Below the pieces are notes generated by a model that saw only the letters and a program-made list of their open reading frames with translations, did no database searches and had not been told where the DNA came from. A stretch of DNA of 64,000 nt from NCBI GenBank assembly GCA_910584995.1, contig CAJUDW010000003.1:62001-126000 (forward strand), given 5' to 3'. Both the position numbers and the translations under genes were made by a program. Below, one piece after another: positions 56,540 to 64,000 of this stretch; the stretch's first letter is position 1, and each line of letters starts with the position of its first letter. The stretch is from an uncultured Oscillibacter sp. (GTDB lineage: Bacteria; Bacillota; Clostridia; Oscillospirales; Oscillospiraceae).

Positions 56540-58987
56540 TTACTTGTGGGGCACGTGCCAGATGTTGTCCGCGTACTCCCCTACGGCCCGGTCGGCGGCA
56601 AAGATACCACTGCGGGCAATGTTGTGGAGGCTCATGCGGTTCCACAACTCCTTGTCCTGATAGGCTTCTACCATCCGCTTCTCCGCGTCGCAGTAGGACT
56701 GGAAATCCGCCAGCAGGAGATAGTCGTCCGCCGGGCTGCCACCGGAACCGAACAGCAGGCGCTGATACAGATCGTCGTAGGAAACGCCGTCCCGGAAGCC
56801 GGCCCGCAGGGCGTCCATGGCCCGCCGCAGGCGTTCGTTCTCATTGTAGATCCGCTGCGGGATATAGCCCTCCCGCTTCATGGCAACCACCTCATCAGCG
56901 TGGAGGCCGAAGAGGAACATGTTCTCGTCGCCCAGCACGTCGTGCATCTCCACATTGGCGCCGTCCAAAGTGCCGACGGTCAGCGCGCCGTTGATCATGA
57001 ATTTCATGTTGCCGGTGCCGCTGGCCTCCTTGCCTGCGGTGGAAATCTGCTGGCTGACCTCGCTGGCAGGCATGAGAACCTCCGCCAGGGAGACCCGGTA
57101 GTTCTCCAGGAATACCACCTGCAATTTGTCCTTGCAGCAGGGATCGTGGGAAATCTGATCCGCCAGGGAGTTGATCAGATGGATAATCCGCTTGGCCACC
57201 ACATAGCCGGGGGCCGCCTTCGCGCCAAAGAGGAACGTCTGGGGATGGACCACAGCATTGGGATCGTCCCGCAGCCGCTGGTACAGGGAGATGATATGCA
57301 GGACATTCAGAAGCTGCCGCTTGTACTCATGCAGCCGCTTGGCCTGCACGTCGAAGATGGAGTCCGGGTTCAGGGCCAGATCCCGGGACCATTTGGCGTG
57401 CTTAACAAAGCGTTCCTTGTTTTCCCGCTTGATCTCCGCCAAACGCTCCAGGACAGCCTTGTCTCCGGCGAAATCGTCCAGCTTTTTCAGAACCAGGGGA
57501 TCGTGGAGATACTCGCTGCCGCCGGTAAGATCCCGGATGAGGCTGTCCAGGCCGGGGTTGATCTCGCTGAGCCAACGGCGGTGGTCAATGCCGTTGGTGA
57601 CATTCTGGAACTTCCAGGGCTCCATGCCGCAGCTGTCCCGGAAAAGATCCTTCCGCAGGATCTCCGAGTGGAGGCCGGACACGCCGTTGACAGCCATGCT
57701 GCCCGCCACGCAGAGGTTCGCCATGCGGACCTCGCCGTTCCAGACGATAGCCATGTGATGGGTCTTGGCGGGGTCGTGGTAATACTCCTCCACCCGCCGC
57801 TGCCAGCGGTTGGAGATCTCCAGGATGATCTGCCAGATACGGGGCAGGCGGCGCTCCATCAGGATCTGGGGCCAGCGCTCCAGGGCCTCCGCCAGCACGG
57901 TATGGTTGGTGTAAGCCACAGCGTGGGTGGTGATCTCCCAGGCCTCCTCCCAGTTCATGCCGGCATCGTCGATGAGGATCCGCATCAGTTCCGGGATCAC
58001 CAGGGCCGGATGTGTGTCGTTGATCTGGATGACATTCTTCTCGTGAAAGTTCTTCAGCGTCCCATAGGTGGCCAGGTGCTTCATGGTAATGGACTGCACC
58101 GTGGCGGAGACGAAGAAATACTGCTGCTTCAGCCGGAGGGATTTGCCCTCCATGTGGCTGTCGTCCGGGTAGAGGACCTTGGCGATGGAGTCCGCCATGG
58201 CCTCCTCCTCGGCGGCTTTCAGGTACTCGCCCCGGGAGAAAAGGCTCATATCCATGGGCTTTGTGGAGTGGGGCTCCCACAGGCGGAGGATGTTGGTGTG
58301 CTCCGTGCCGTACCCGGCAATCACCATGTCGCAGGGTACCGCCAGGACAGTGGTGGCGTTCTCGTTGACGGTATGGAGGTGGCCATTGTCCCAGAACTCC
58401 CGGACGGTGCCGCCGAAGCGGACCTCCTGGGCCTCCTCGGGCTTGGGCACCAGCCAGGCAGAGCCCAGATCCTTCCAGTGGTCGGGAAGTTCCACCTGCT
58501 CGCCCTCAATGATCTTCTGGCGGAAGAGGCCCAACTCATAGCAGATGGAATATCCGGCGGCGGGGATCTCCAGGGTAGCCATGGAGTCCAGATAGCAGGC
58601 GGCAAGACGGCCCAGGCCGCCGTTGCCCAGAGCCGCGTCCGGCTCCATCTCAAAGATGTCGGCGGCCTTGAAGCCCAGGTGGCTCAGAGCCTCCCGCAGC
58701 TGGGGCAGCACCTCCAGGTTGTAGGCGTTTTTCATCAGGCTCCGGCCCATCAGGAATTCCATGGAGAGGTAATGGACCTGCTTCCTGTGCTCCTGGCGGG
58801 TCCGCTTGCGGGTACCTACCAGACGCAGGGACATCACGTCCCGGATAACCATGGCGCAGGCCCGCATCATTTCCTGATCGGTAGCCTCATCAGGGGTTTT
58901 GCTGAAATTCAGCATCAGCTTTTCGGTAAGCGCTTTTTCCAGGGATTCAGTGGTAAAAGGTGTCATAGTATTCTGCCGCGAGATCAT
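56540..58987 (-). CDS. glgP: Glycogen/alpha-glucan phosphorylase
   Basis: An 815-residue enzyme that releases glucose-1-phosphate from glycogen. Landmarks: MEFLMGRSL near the N-terminus, NGGLGRLAACYLDS, the VHPQTFLFGAKAAPGY segment, and the pyridoxal-phosphate site EASGTGNMKFMINGALT followed by GTLDGANVEM. Length fits the family. Its ATG overlaps the glgA stop (ATGA), with only a weak ribosome site, so translation probably depends on glgA; an ATG 21 bases later is an alternative. Having the breakdown enzyme in the synthesis operon links storage and use. Confidence 0.96.
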   Translation of the reverse strand: MISRQNTMTPFTTESLEKALTEKLMLNFSKTPDEATDQEMMRACAMVIRDVMSLRLVGTRKRTRQEHRKQVHYLSMEFLMGRSLMKNAYNLEVLPQLREALSHLGFKAADIFEMEPDAALGNGGLGRLAACYLDSMATLEIPAAGYSICYELGLFRQKIIEGEQVELPDHWKDLGSAWLVPKPEEAQEVRFGGTVREFWDNGHLHTVNENATTVLAVPCDMVIAGYGTEHTNILRLWEPHSTKPMDMSLFSRGEYLKAAEEEAMADSIAKVLYPDDSHMEGKSLRLKQQYFFVSATVQSITMKHLATYGTLKNFHEKNVIQINDTHPALVIPELMRILIDDAGMNWEEAWEITTHAVAYTNHTVLAEALERWPQILMERRLPRIWQIILEISNRWQRRVEEYYHDPAKTHHMAIVWNGEVRMANLCVAGSMAVNGVSGLHSEILRKDLFRDSCGMEPWKFQNVTNGIDHRRWLSEINPGLDSLIRDLTGGSEYLHDPLVLKKLDDFAGDKAVLERLAEIKRENKERFVKHAKWSRDLALNPDSIFDVQAKRLHEYKRQLLNVLHIISLYQRLRDDPNAVVHPQTFLFGAKAAPGYVVAKRIIHLINSLADQISHDPCCKDKLQVVFLENYRVSLAEVLMPASEVSQQISTAGKEASGTGNMKFMINGALTVGTLDGANVEMHDVLGDENMFLFGLHADEVVAMKREGYIPQRIYNENERLRRAMDALRAGFRDGVSYDDLYQRLLFGSGGSPADDYLLLADFQSYCDAEKRMVEAYQDKELWNRMSLHNIARSGIFAADRAVGEYADNIWHVPHK

Positions 58988-60777
58988 TTTCCGTTCGCGG
59001 TCGTTCCTTTCTCAGAGTTCTTTTTAGCGGAAGCGGTTTTCCGCAGTTTTTTCGCTGCAGGCTTGGCGGCGGCCTTTTTGGCGGGCTTCTTCGCCGCAGG
59101 CTTGGCGGCAGCCTCCTCTGCGGGGGCTTCGGCGGGGGCTTCAACAGGGGACTCCTCTGCCGCCGCAGCGGGAGCCTCTTCTGCCGGGGCTACGGCGGGC
59201 TCTTCCTCCGCCGGGGCTTCAGCGGGAACCTCCGGAACGGGAACCTCCTCCGCTGCCGGAGTTTCAGCGGGCATTTCCTCCACCGGGGCTTCAACAGGGG
59301 CAGTCTCTGCGGGAGCCGGGGCCTCTTCCGCCGGGGGCCACAGCTGGCCGGTGACATTAGCATAAATCCGCAGATACTCCCCTGCGCTGCGGGCCCAGCT
59401 GAAATCGCACTCCATGCCCCGTTTCCGCAGGCGGCCGAAGGCGTCGGGATAGTCCTTGTACAGATACACGGCCTCCCGGATAACATAGAGCATGTCGCCG
59501 CTGGAGTAGTTGGAGAACGTGAAGCCGTTTCCGGCGTCCCGCCAGGACTCGTAGGGCTGGACGGTATCCCGCAGGCCGCCGGTCTCCCGGACGATGGGCA
59601 CCGTGCCGTAGCGCATGGCGATCATCTGGCTGAGGCCGCAGGGCTCGCTCTTGGAGGGCATCAGGAACAGATCCGCGCCGGCGTAAATAGCCATGGACAG
59701 TTCCTCATTGTAGTCCAGGCGCACCGCCATCCGGCCGGGATACTGCTGGGAGGCCCAGTGGAAGAACTCCTCGTACTTCTGGTCGCCCTTGCCCAGAACC
59801 ACCAGCTGGAGGGGAAGCTTCATCATGTCGTGAAGCACCTCGCAGATGAGATCCAGGCCCTTGTGGGACACCAGGCGGCTGATGATACCGACGATAGGCA
59901 CATGGGGTTCCACCCGCAGGCCCATCAGCTTTTGCAGGGCCGCCTTGTTGGCGTCCTTGCCGCTCATGTCCCCGGCGGTGAAGTTGGTGGTGATGATCGG
60001 ATCCGTTTCAGGGTTGTAGCGGTTCATGTCGATGCCGTTCAGCACGCCGGAAAGCTTATATTCGCACCGGCGCATGACGCTCTCCAGCCGGTGGGCGAAG
60101 TAGGCCATTTTCAGTTCGTTGGCGTAGGTGGGAGAGACAGCATTCACCGCGTCGGCGCAGAGGATGGCGGCCTTCAACAGGTTCACGTCGCCGTCCATCA
60201 TGATGGTGCCGTCTGCCGCCCAGCCGCTGTCCAGACCGAAGAGGTCGCCCAGGGTCTCCTTGCCGTAGCGGCCCTGATACTCGATGTTGTGGATAGTCAT
60301 GGTAGTGCGGATGGAGCGGTAGCGATTCTCCCGCACGCCGTCATCCAGCAGGTAGATGGGCACCAGGGCGGTCTGCCAATCGTTGCAGTTGATGACGTCC
60401 GGCCAGAATTTCATATGATCCAGCATCTTGACAATGGCCCGGGAGAAGAAGCCGAACCGCTCGCCGTCGTCCATGTAGCCGTAGAGATCCGGGCGGTCGA
60501 AGTACTGCTCATTGTCCAGGAAATACCAGGTCACACCGTCCCGCTCAATGGAGAACAGGCCGCAGTAAACGTGCCGCCAAGCCAAATCTACGTAATCATA
60601 GCACAGGAAATTCAACTCCCCGCCGAATTTCTCCCTCACCCGCCGGTACAGTGGCAGGACCACCGCCACCTCGGCACCCTCCGCCGCCAGGGCAGGCGGC
60701 AGGGAACCGGCTACGTCCGCGAGCCCGCCTGTTTTACAAAACGGTACGGCCTCGCTGGTTGCGTACAAAATTTTCAT
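58984..60777 (-). CDS. glgA: Glycogen synthase with a long charged tail
   Basis: A 597-residue ADP-glucose-dependent synthase. Residues 1 to about 481 are the usual enzyme: ATSEAVPFCKTGGLADVAGSLP (ADP-glucose binding), GVLNGIDMNRYNPETDP, and the C-terminal MPSKSEPCGLSQMIAMRYG. Then comes an extra 116 residues not found in ordinary GlgA: about 75 residues of Pro/Ala/Glu with some 22 Glu and no Lys or Arg, then about 40 Lys/Ala residues (KPAAKKPAKKAAAK) ending TTANGK. AAAAGGAG precedes ATG 60777. Confidence 0.96.
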   Translation of the reverse strand: MKILYATSEAVPFCKTGGLADVAGSLPPALAAEGAEVAVVLPLYRRVREKFGGELNFLCYDYVDLAWRHVYCGLFSIERDGVTWYFLDNEQYFDRPDLYGYMDDGERFGFFSRAIVKMLDHMKFWPDVINCNDWQTALVPIYLLDDGVRENRYRSIRTTMTIHNIEYQGRYGKETLGDLFGLDSGWAADGTIMMDGDVNLLKAAILCADAVNAVSPTYANELKMAYFAHRLESVMRRCEYKLSGVLNGIDMNRYNPETDPIITTNFTAGDMSGKDANKAALQKLMGLRVEPHVPIVGIISRLVSHKGLDLICEVLHDMMKLPLQLVVLGKGDQKYEEFFHWASQQYPGRMAVRLDYNEELSMAIYAGADLFLMPSKSEPCGLSQMIAMRYGTVPIVRETGGLRDTVQPYESWRDAGNGFTFSNYSSGDMLYVIREAVYLYKDYPDAFGRLRKRGMECDFSWARSAGEYLRIYANVTGQLWPPAEEAPAPAETAPVEAPVEEMPAETPAAEEVPVPEVPAEAPAEEEPAVAPAEEAPAAAAEESPVEAPAEAPAEEAAAKPAAKKPAKKAAAKPAAKKLRKTASAKKNSEKGTTANGK

Positions 60778-60992
60778 AAGAAACGCTCCTTTTCATTTGA
60801 TCCACGGGCCTTCCGAGGCTGTCCAGCCCGATCCGCGCCATGGACGCCGTCTCCGGACGTCTTTCTTCCGCCGGAGGCGGTCTCCCGGACACAGTTCGCA
60901 CCAAAAACCGGGATCGGCCTGCCGCCCTGTTTCCGAAGCCGCAAAAACGGCCCGCAAGGGGGGAGCACGGCTCCCCCCTGCGCTGTTTCTTT
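60778..60992 (-). other. Gap between glgD and glgA with hairpin
   Basis: 215 bases, long for this operon. It contains a 10-bp perfect stem (AGGGGGGAGC, 60957-60979) just after glgD. Downstream T-rich sequence is about 10 bases away, so partial termination between glgD and glgA is possible. No ORF with a ribosome site. Confidence 0.5.
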
Positions 60993-62102
60993 TTAAACGA
61001 CGCTGGCCTTGGCCAGTACCAGCGGATAGGTGGCATGGCCCATCAGGGTCCGATCCGCCAGTACCTCCACATCCTTGTCGGCGATGACATAGGAGAGGTT
61101 GACGTTGCGGCGGACAGACACGCCCTGGAAGAGGACGCTGTCCCGCACCACCGCCCCGGCTTCCACCGTGACACCGGAGAACACAATGGAGTTCTCCACC
61201 GTGCCGTCAATGCGGCAGCCGTCGGAAATCAGGGAGTTCACACACACGCCGTCGGGCCCCACGTAGGTGGAAGTCCGATCGGTGCCCTTGGCCCGGATGG
61301 GCCGCTCCGGCGTGAACAGTTCCGCCCGGATGGCGGGATCCAGCAGCTGCATACTGCGGTCATAATACTCCTTGACGGAGCGCATCTGTGCCGCGAAGCC
61401 GCTCCAGGTATAGGCGCGGAGATTCAGCGTATCCTTCCGGGCCTGGAGCACATCCCGCCGCCAGTTGTATTTATCCTTCCCGGCGCACTCGTCCACCAGT
61501 TCCAGCAGCAGCTTGGTGGAGAGGATGTAGACCTCCAGCCCCCGGTAGCCCCTGGGCTGGTGCAGATTGAAGAGGACCTCCGTAATCCGGCCGTCCCGCA
61601 CCTCGAAATAGGTGCCGTCGCTGGTGGCGAAGCTGTCGTTGCCGCAGACCACGGTGATATCCGCGCCGGTCTTCACATGAGAGTCCAGAATATCCCGCAG
61701 GGGCAGGTTTGCCACCAAATCGCCGTCCATCAGGGCCACATAGTCCTGCCGGATGGTATCCAAATAGCTGCGGATGCCCGCCAGGGCCTCCATCTTTCCC
61801 CGGAAGGGCATAATGCCCCAACTCTGCCGGGAGTTGAAGGGAGGCAGCATCCGCAAACCGCCCCGCTTGCGGCTTAGATCCCAGTCTTTTCCAGTGCCCA
61901 GGTGATCCAGCAGGCTCTGATAGTGGCCGTGAAGCACAATGCCTACGTTGGTGGCCCCGGCGTCCACCAGGTTGGAGAGGGGGAAATCTACCGCCCGGTA
62001 GCGGCCGCCGAAGGGGATGGAGGCGGAGGAGCGGATCTCACCCAACTCCCGCAGTTCGCCACGCCGTTCGTAGGAAAAGATAATGCCATGCAGTCCGTTC
62101 AT
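60993..62102 (-). CDS. glgD: Glucose-1-phosphate adenylyltransferase subunit GlgD
   Basis: A 369-residue partner of GlgC. It has the sugar-nucleotidyltransferase fold (SIPFGGRYRAVDFPLSNLVDAG, YVALMDGDLVANLP) and a C-terminal left-handed beta-helix (STYVGPDGVCVNSLISDGC). Unlike GlgC it lacks the N-terminal AGGQGSRL catalytic loop, so it is probably a regulatory subunit that raises the activity of GlgC. Its start overlaps the glgC stop (ATGA). Confidence 0.93.
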   Translation of the reverse strand: MNGLHGIIFSYERRGELRELGEIRSSASIPFGGRYRAVDFPLSNLVDAGATNVGIVLHGHYQSLLDHLGTGKDWDLSRKRGGLRMLPPFNSRQSWGIMPFRGKMEALAGIRSYLDTIRQDYVALMDGDLVANLPLRDILDSHVKTGADITVVCGNDSFATSDGTYFEVRDGRITEVLFNLHQPRGYRGLEVYILSTKLLLELVDECAGKDKYNWRRDVLQARKDTLNLRAYTWSGFAAQMRSVKEYYDRSMQLLDPAIRAELFTPERPIRAKGTDRTSTYVGPDGVCVNSLISDGCRIDGTVENSIVFSGVTVEAGAVVRDSVLFQGVSVRRNVNLSYVIADKDVEVLADRTLMGHATYPLVLAKASVV

Positions 62103-63310
62103 GATTTGGACACCTCCTCGCCATTATGGCCCAGCATGATGCCGGGACGGGCCTCTCTGCCCTCTTCCAGCGTACAGCCGGGAGCCAGAACCGTCAGCCC
62201 CCAGGTGCCGGAATCGGAATCTTCCGGCTTGCCGCCCACGCGGCAGTTCCTGCCCACATGGGCCCCTTCGCCCAGGATGGCGTATTCCACCACCGCGCCG
62301 GGCTCTACCGTCACACCGGGCAGCAGCACCGAGTAGCTGACCCGGGCCCCTTCGCTGACCGTCACATTGGAGGAGAGGACGGAATTTTCCACCGTGCCCT
62401 CCAGGATACTGCCGCGGTTGATGGCGCTGTGAGCCACCTGGGCGTGCCGGCCCAGGAACGCAGGCGGCGCGTTAACTGAGCGGACATAGATGGGCCAGGA
62501 ATCGTCCCGCAGATCCAGGCCGGTTTCGGGGGAGAGCATATCCATGTTGGCGTCCCAAAGGGAGTCCAGGGTGCCCACGTCTTTCCAGTAGCCTGCGAAG
62601 CGGTAGGCGGCCATCCGCTGGTTGTCGCCCAGCATGGCGGGGATAATATTCTTGCCAAAGTCGTTGTCGGAATCGGGATTGGCCTCGTCGTCCGTCAGAT
62701 ACTTCCGCAGAATCTTCCAGGAGAACACATAGATACCCATAGAAGCCAGGTTGCTCTTGGGCTCCTTGGGTTTTTCCGCGAATTCGGTGATCATGTCCTG
62801 GCCGTCCACGCTCATGATGCCGAAGCGGGGGGCCTCGTCCCAGGGCACCTCCATGACGGAGATGGTGCAGGCGGCGTTAGACTCCTTATGGCGTCTCACC
62901 ATCTTGGAGTAGTCCATCTTATAGATATGGTCGCCGGAGAGAATGACCACATAGTCCGGATCATACATGTCGATGAACCCGATATTCTGATAAATGGCGT
63001 TGGCGGTACCCTTGTACCAGGTGCCGCCCTTGCTGCCCATGTAGGGGGGCAGGATGTGGACGCCGCCGGAGGACACGTCCAGATCCCAGGGCAGGCCGCT
63101 GCCGATGTAGCTGTTCAGTTCCAAGGGCCGGTACTGGGTCAGAACGCCTACGGTGTCAATGCCGGAGTTGGTGCAGTTGGAGAGCGGGAAGTCAATAATG
63201 CGGTACTTTCCGCCGAAGGGCACGGCAGGCTTAGCCATATCTCCTGTCAGGACATACAGCCGGCTGCCCTGGCCGCCGGCCAGCAGCATGGCGATACATT
63301 CTTTTTTCAT
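62099..63310 (-). CDS. glgC: Glucose-1-phosphate adenylyltransferase (catalytic subunit)
   Basis: A 403-residue enzyme making ADP-glucose from ATP and glucose-1-phosphate, the committed step of glycogen synthesis. Landmarks: LLAGGQGSRLYVLTGDMAKPAVPFGG, GTANAIYQNIGFI, SGDHIYKMDY, ITEFAEKPKEP (substrate Lys), YVFSWKIL, and a C-terminal beta-helix of repeated hexapeptides. AAAGGAG lies nine bases before ATG 63310. Confidence 0.96.
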   Translation of the reverse strand: MKKECIAMLLAGGQGSRLYVLTGDMAKPAVPFGGKYRIIDFPLSNCTNSGIDTVGVLTQYRPLELNSYIGSGLPWDLDVSSGGVHILPPYMGSKGGTWYKGTANAIYQNIGFIDMYDPDYVVILSGDHIYKMDYSKMVRRHKESNAACTISVMEVPWDEAPRFGIMSVDGQDMITEFAEKPKEPKSNLASMGIYVFSWKILRKYLTDDEANPDSDNDFGKNIIPAMLGDNQRMAAYRFAGYWKDVGTLDSLWDANMDMLSPETGLDLRDDSWPIYVRSVNAPPAFLGRHAQVAHSAINRGSILEGTVENSVLSSNVTVSEGARVSYSVLLPGVTVEPGAVVEYAILGEGAHVGRNCRVGGKPEDSDSGTWGLTVLAPGCTLEEGREARPGIMLGHNGEEVSKS

Positions 63311-63331
63311 TTTGGCAAGCTCCTTTGCTTG

Positions 63332-64000
63332 TTATTCACTCTGATCGCTTTTGGCTTTCCTGGGTTTCCGGACGGCGGATTTCCCGGGCTTCTCCACCTT
63401 TTCCAGCTTCAGTGTCCGCCGCTTGGGCCCTTCCCCGGCTTCCGCCTTGGGCGGACGGCCCCGGCGTTTCGGGGTTTCCTCAGCCTCTGCCTTAGGAGGA
63501 CGGCCCCGGCGCTTGGGGGCCCCGGCTGTTTCGGCCTTTACCGGCAGGATACCCCGCTTGGCCGGACGGGCGGCCTTGGGTTCCGCCCCTTCCTCCTTGG
63601 CGGCGGCCTTTTTGCCCCGGCGCTTGGGGAAGGCCCCCTCACCCCGCAGGAACACGGCGCCAAAGGCAGGGATGCGGATTGCTACAGAGAGATCCTTCCC
63701 GTGGGAAGGGACGGCCTCCACCATGACCGGCTCCGTATCGCCGAAGCCGTCGCCGCCGTAGAGGGGGCTGTCGGTGTTGAAGACTGGGGTGTACTTCCGG
63801 TGATCCGGCACGCCAAAGCGGTATCCCTCATAGGTATTGGGGGAGAAGTTCACGGCGCAGAGAAGATCCCGCCCCTTCTTGTCCTTCCGGAGGAACACCA
63901 CCACGTTGTTGTGGTTGTCGTCAGGCACCAGCCACTCAAAGCCCTCCCAACTGAAATCAATCTCCCAAAGGGCAGGCTCTTTCAGATAGAAGGCGTTGAT
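63332..64000 (-). CDS. glgB: 1,4-alpha-glucan branching enzyme, C-terminal part (cut by window edge)
   Basis: 222 residues of the C-terminus; the start lies beyond the window. The first 125 visible residues are the usual GlgB C-terminal domain: NAFYLKEPALWEIDFSWEGF, WLVPDDNHNNVVVFLRKDKK and VNFSPNTYEGYRFGVPDHRKY. From about 63628 leftward there are 98 extra residues of basic, low-complexity sequence, including two 15-residue repeats with PKRRGRPPKAEA and related PKRRGKK and PKRRTLK. These hold AT-hook-like RGRP cores. The tail ends KAKSDQSE. First gene of glgB-C-D-A-P in the window. Confidence 0.93.
   Translation of the reverse strand: MNAFYLKEPALWEIDFSWEGFEWLVPDDNHNNVVVFLRKDKKGRDLLCAVNFSPNTYEGYRFGVPDHRKYTPVFNTDSPLYGGDGFGDTEPVMVEAVPSHGKDLSVAIRIPAFGAVFLRGEGAFPKRRGKKAAAKEEGAEPKAARPAKRGILPVKAETAGAPKRRGRPPKAEAEETPKRRGRPPKAEAGEGPKRRTLKLEKVEKPGKSAVRKPRKAKSDQSE

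Noticed and set aside
56228..59365. 1045-codon open frame opposite glgP and the end of glgA
   Set aside because: Shadow of two well-identified glycogen genes. Its apparent Ala/Ser-rich repeats mirror the GlgA tail.

Overview
The window looks like a moderately GC-rich, spore-forming, anaerobic Clostridia chromosome. The family Oscillospiraceae (the Flavonifractor, Lawsonibacter and Dysosmobacter group) is my best guess, made from gene content and not from any search. Pointers are spoIIID, an oxygen-sensitive class III ribonucleotide reductase with its activase, pyruvate:ferredoxin oxidoreductase, a paired glgC/glgD, zinc-type ribosomal proteins, and a KOW protein between map and infA.

Layout. 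1-6000: the start of a membrane-anchored protein, a small hypothetical gene, spoIIID, an NrdR-type promoter with nrdD-nrdG, then small membrane proteins and a fumarylacetoacetase-family enzyme. 6117-22500 (minus): one long S10-spc-alpha ribosomal protein cluster (rpsJ to rplQ) with secY, adk, map, infA and rpoA inside it, read from a consensus promoter near 22480. 22600-31100: a ZIP metal transporter, a DUF1846 protein, a very small ORF facing a perfect-consensus antisense promoter (candidate type I toxin-antitoxin-like locus, 25407-25685), an ECF sigma/anti-sigma operon, endonuclease IV, a glutamine-amidotransferase-class hydrolase and tRNA-Ser(CGA). 31119-33440: a repeat- and palindrome-rich accessory stretch with a 16-bp tandem array, a DUF3784 membrane protein and an Mrr restriction endonuclease. 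33492-46500: an aldo/keto reductase, then a LacI-type regulator followed by a tripartite tricarboxylate transporter (B-C-A order), a YcxB-like membrane protein, a split altronate/sulfolactate-type dehydratase, a Gfo/Idh/MocA dehydrogenase and a large PFOR. This reads as uptake and breakdown of a carboxylate or sugar acid towards pyruvate and acetyl-CoA. 46590-56271: a Na/Pi cotransporter, DUF4317, an oligopeptide-binding lipoprotein, a DEAD-box helicase, an XRE regulator, a BirA-controlled bioY operon and a second sigma/anti-sigma pair. 56540-64000 (minus): a glycogen operon glgB-glgC-glgD-glgA-glgP in which GlgA and GlgB carry unusual low-complexity charged tails.

Most exciting candidates: the small-ORF/antisense locus, the charged tails on two glycogen enzymes, the 16-bp repeat array beside tRNA-Ser, and the regulated carboxylate-to-PFOR locus. 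Regulatory sites that can be read directly are two NrdR boxes straddling the nrdDG promoter, a BirA operator over the bioY -35, a LacI-like palindrome, and many 17-bp-spaced sigma-A promoters. Coordinates of hairpins and promoter boxes were counted by hand and may be off by a base or two.
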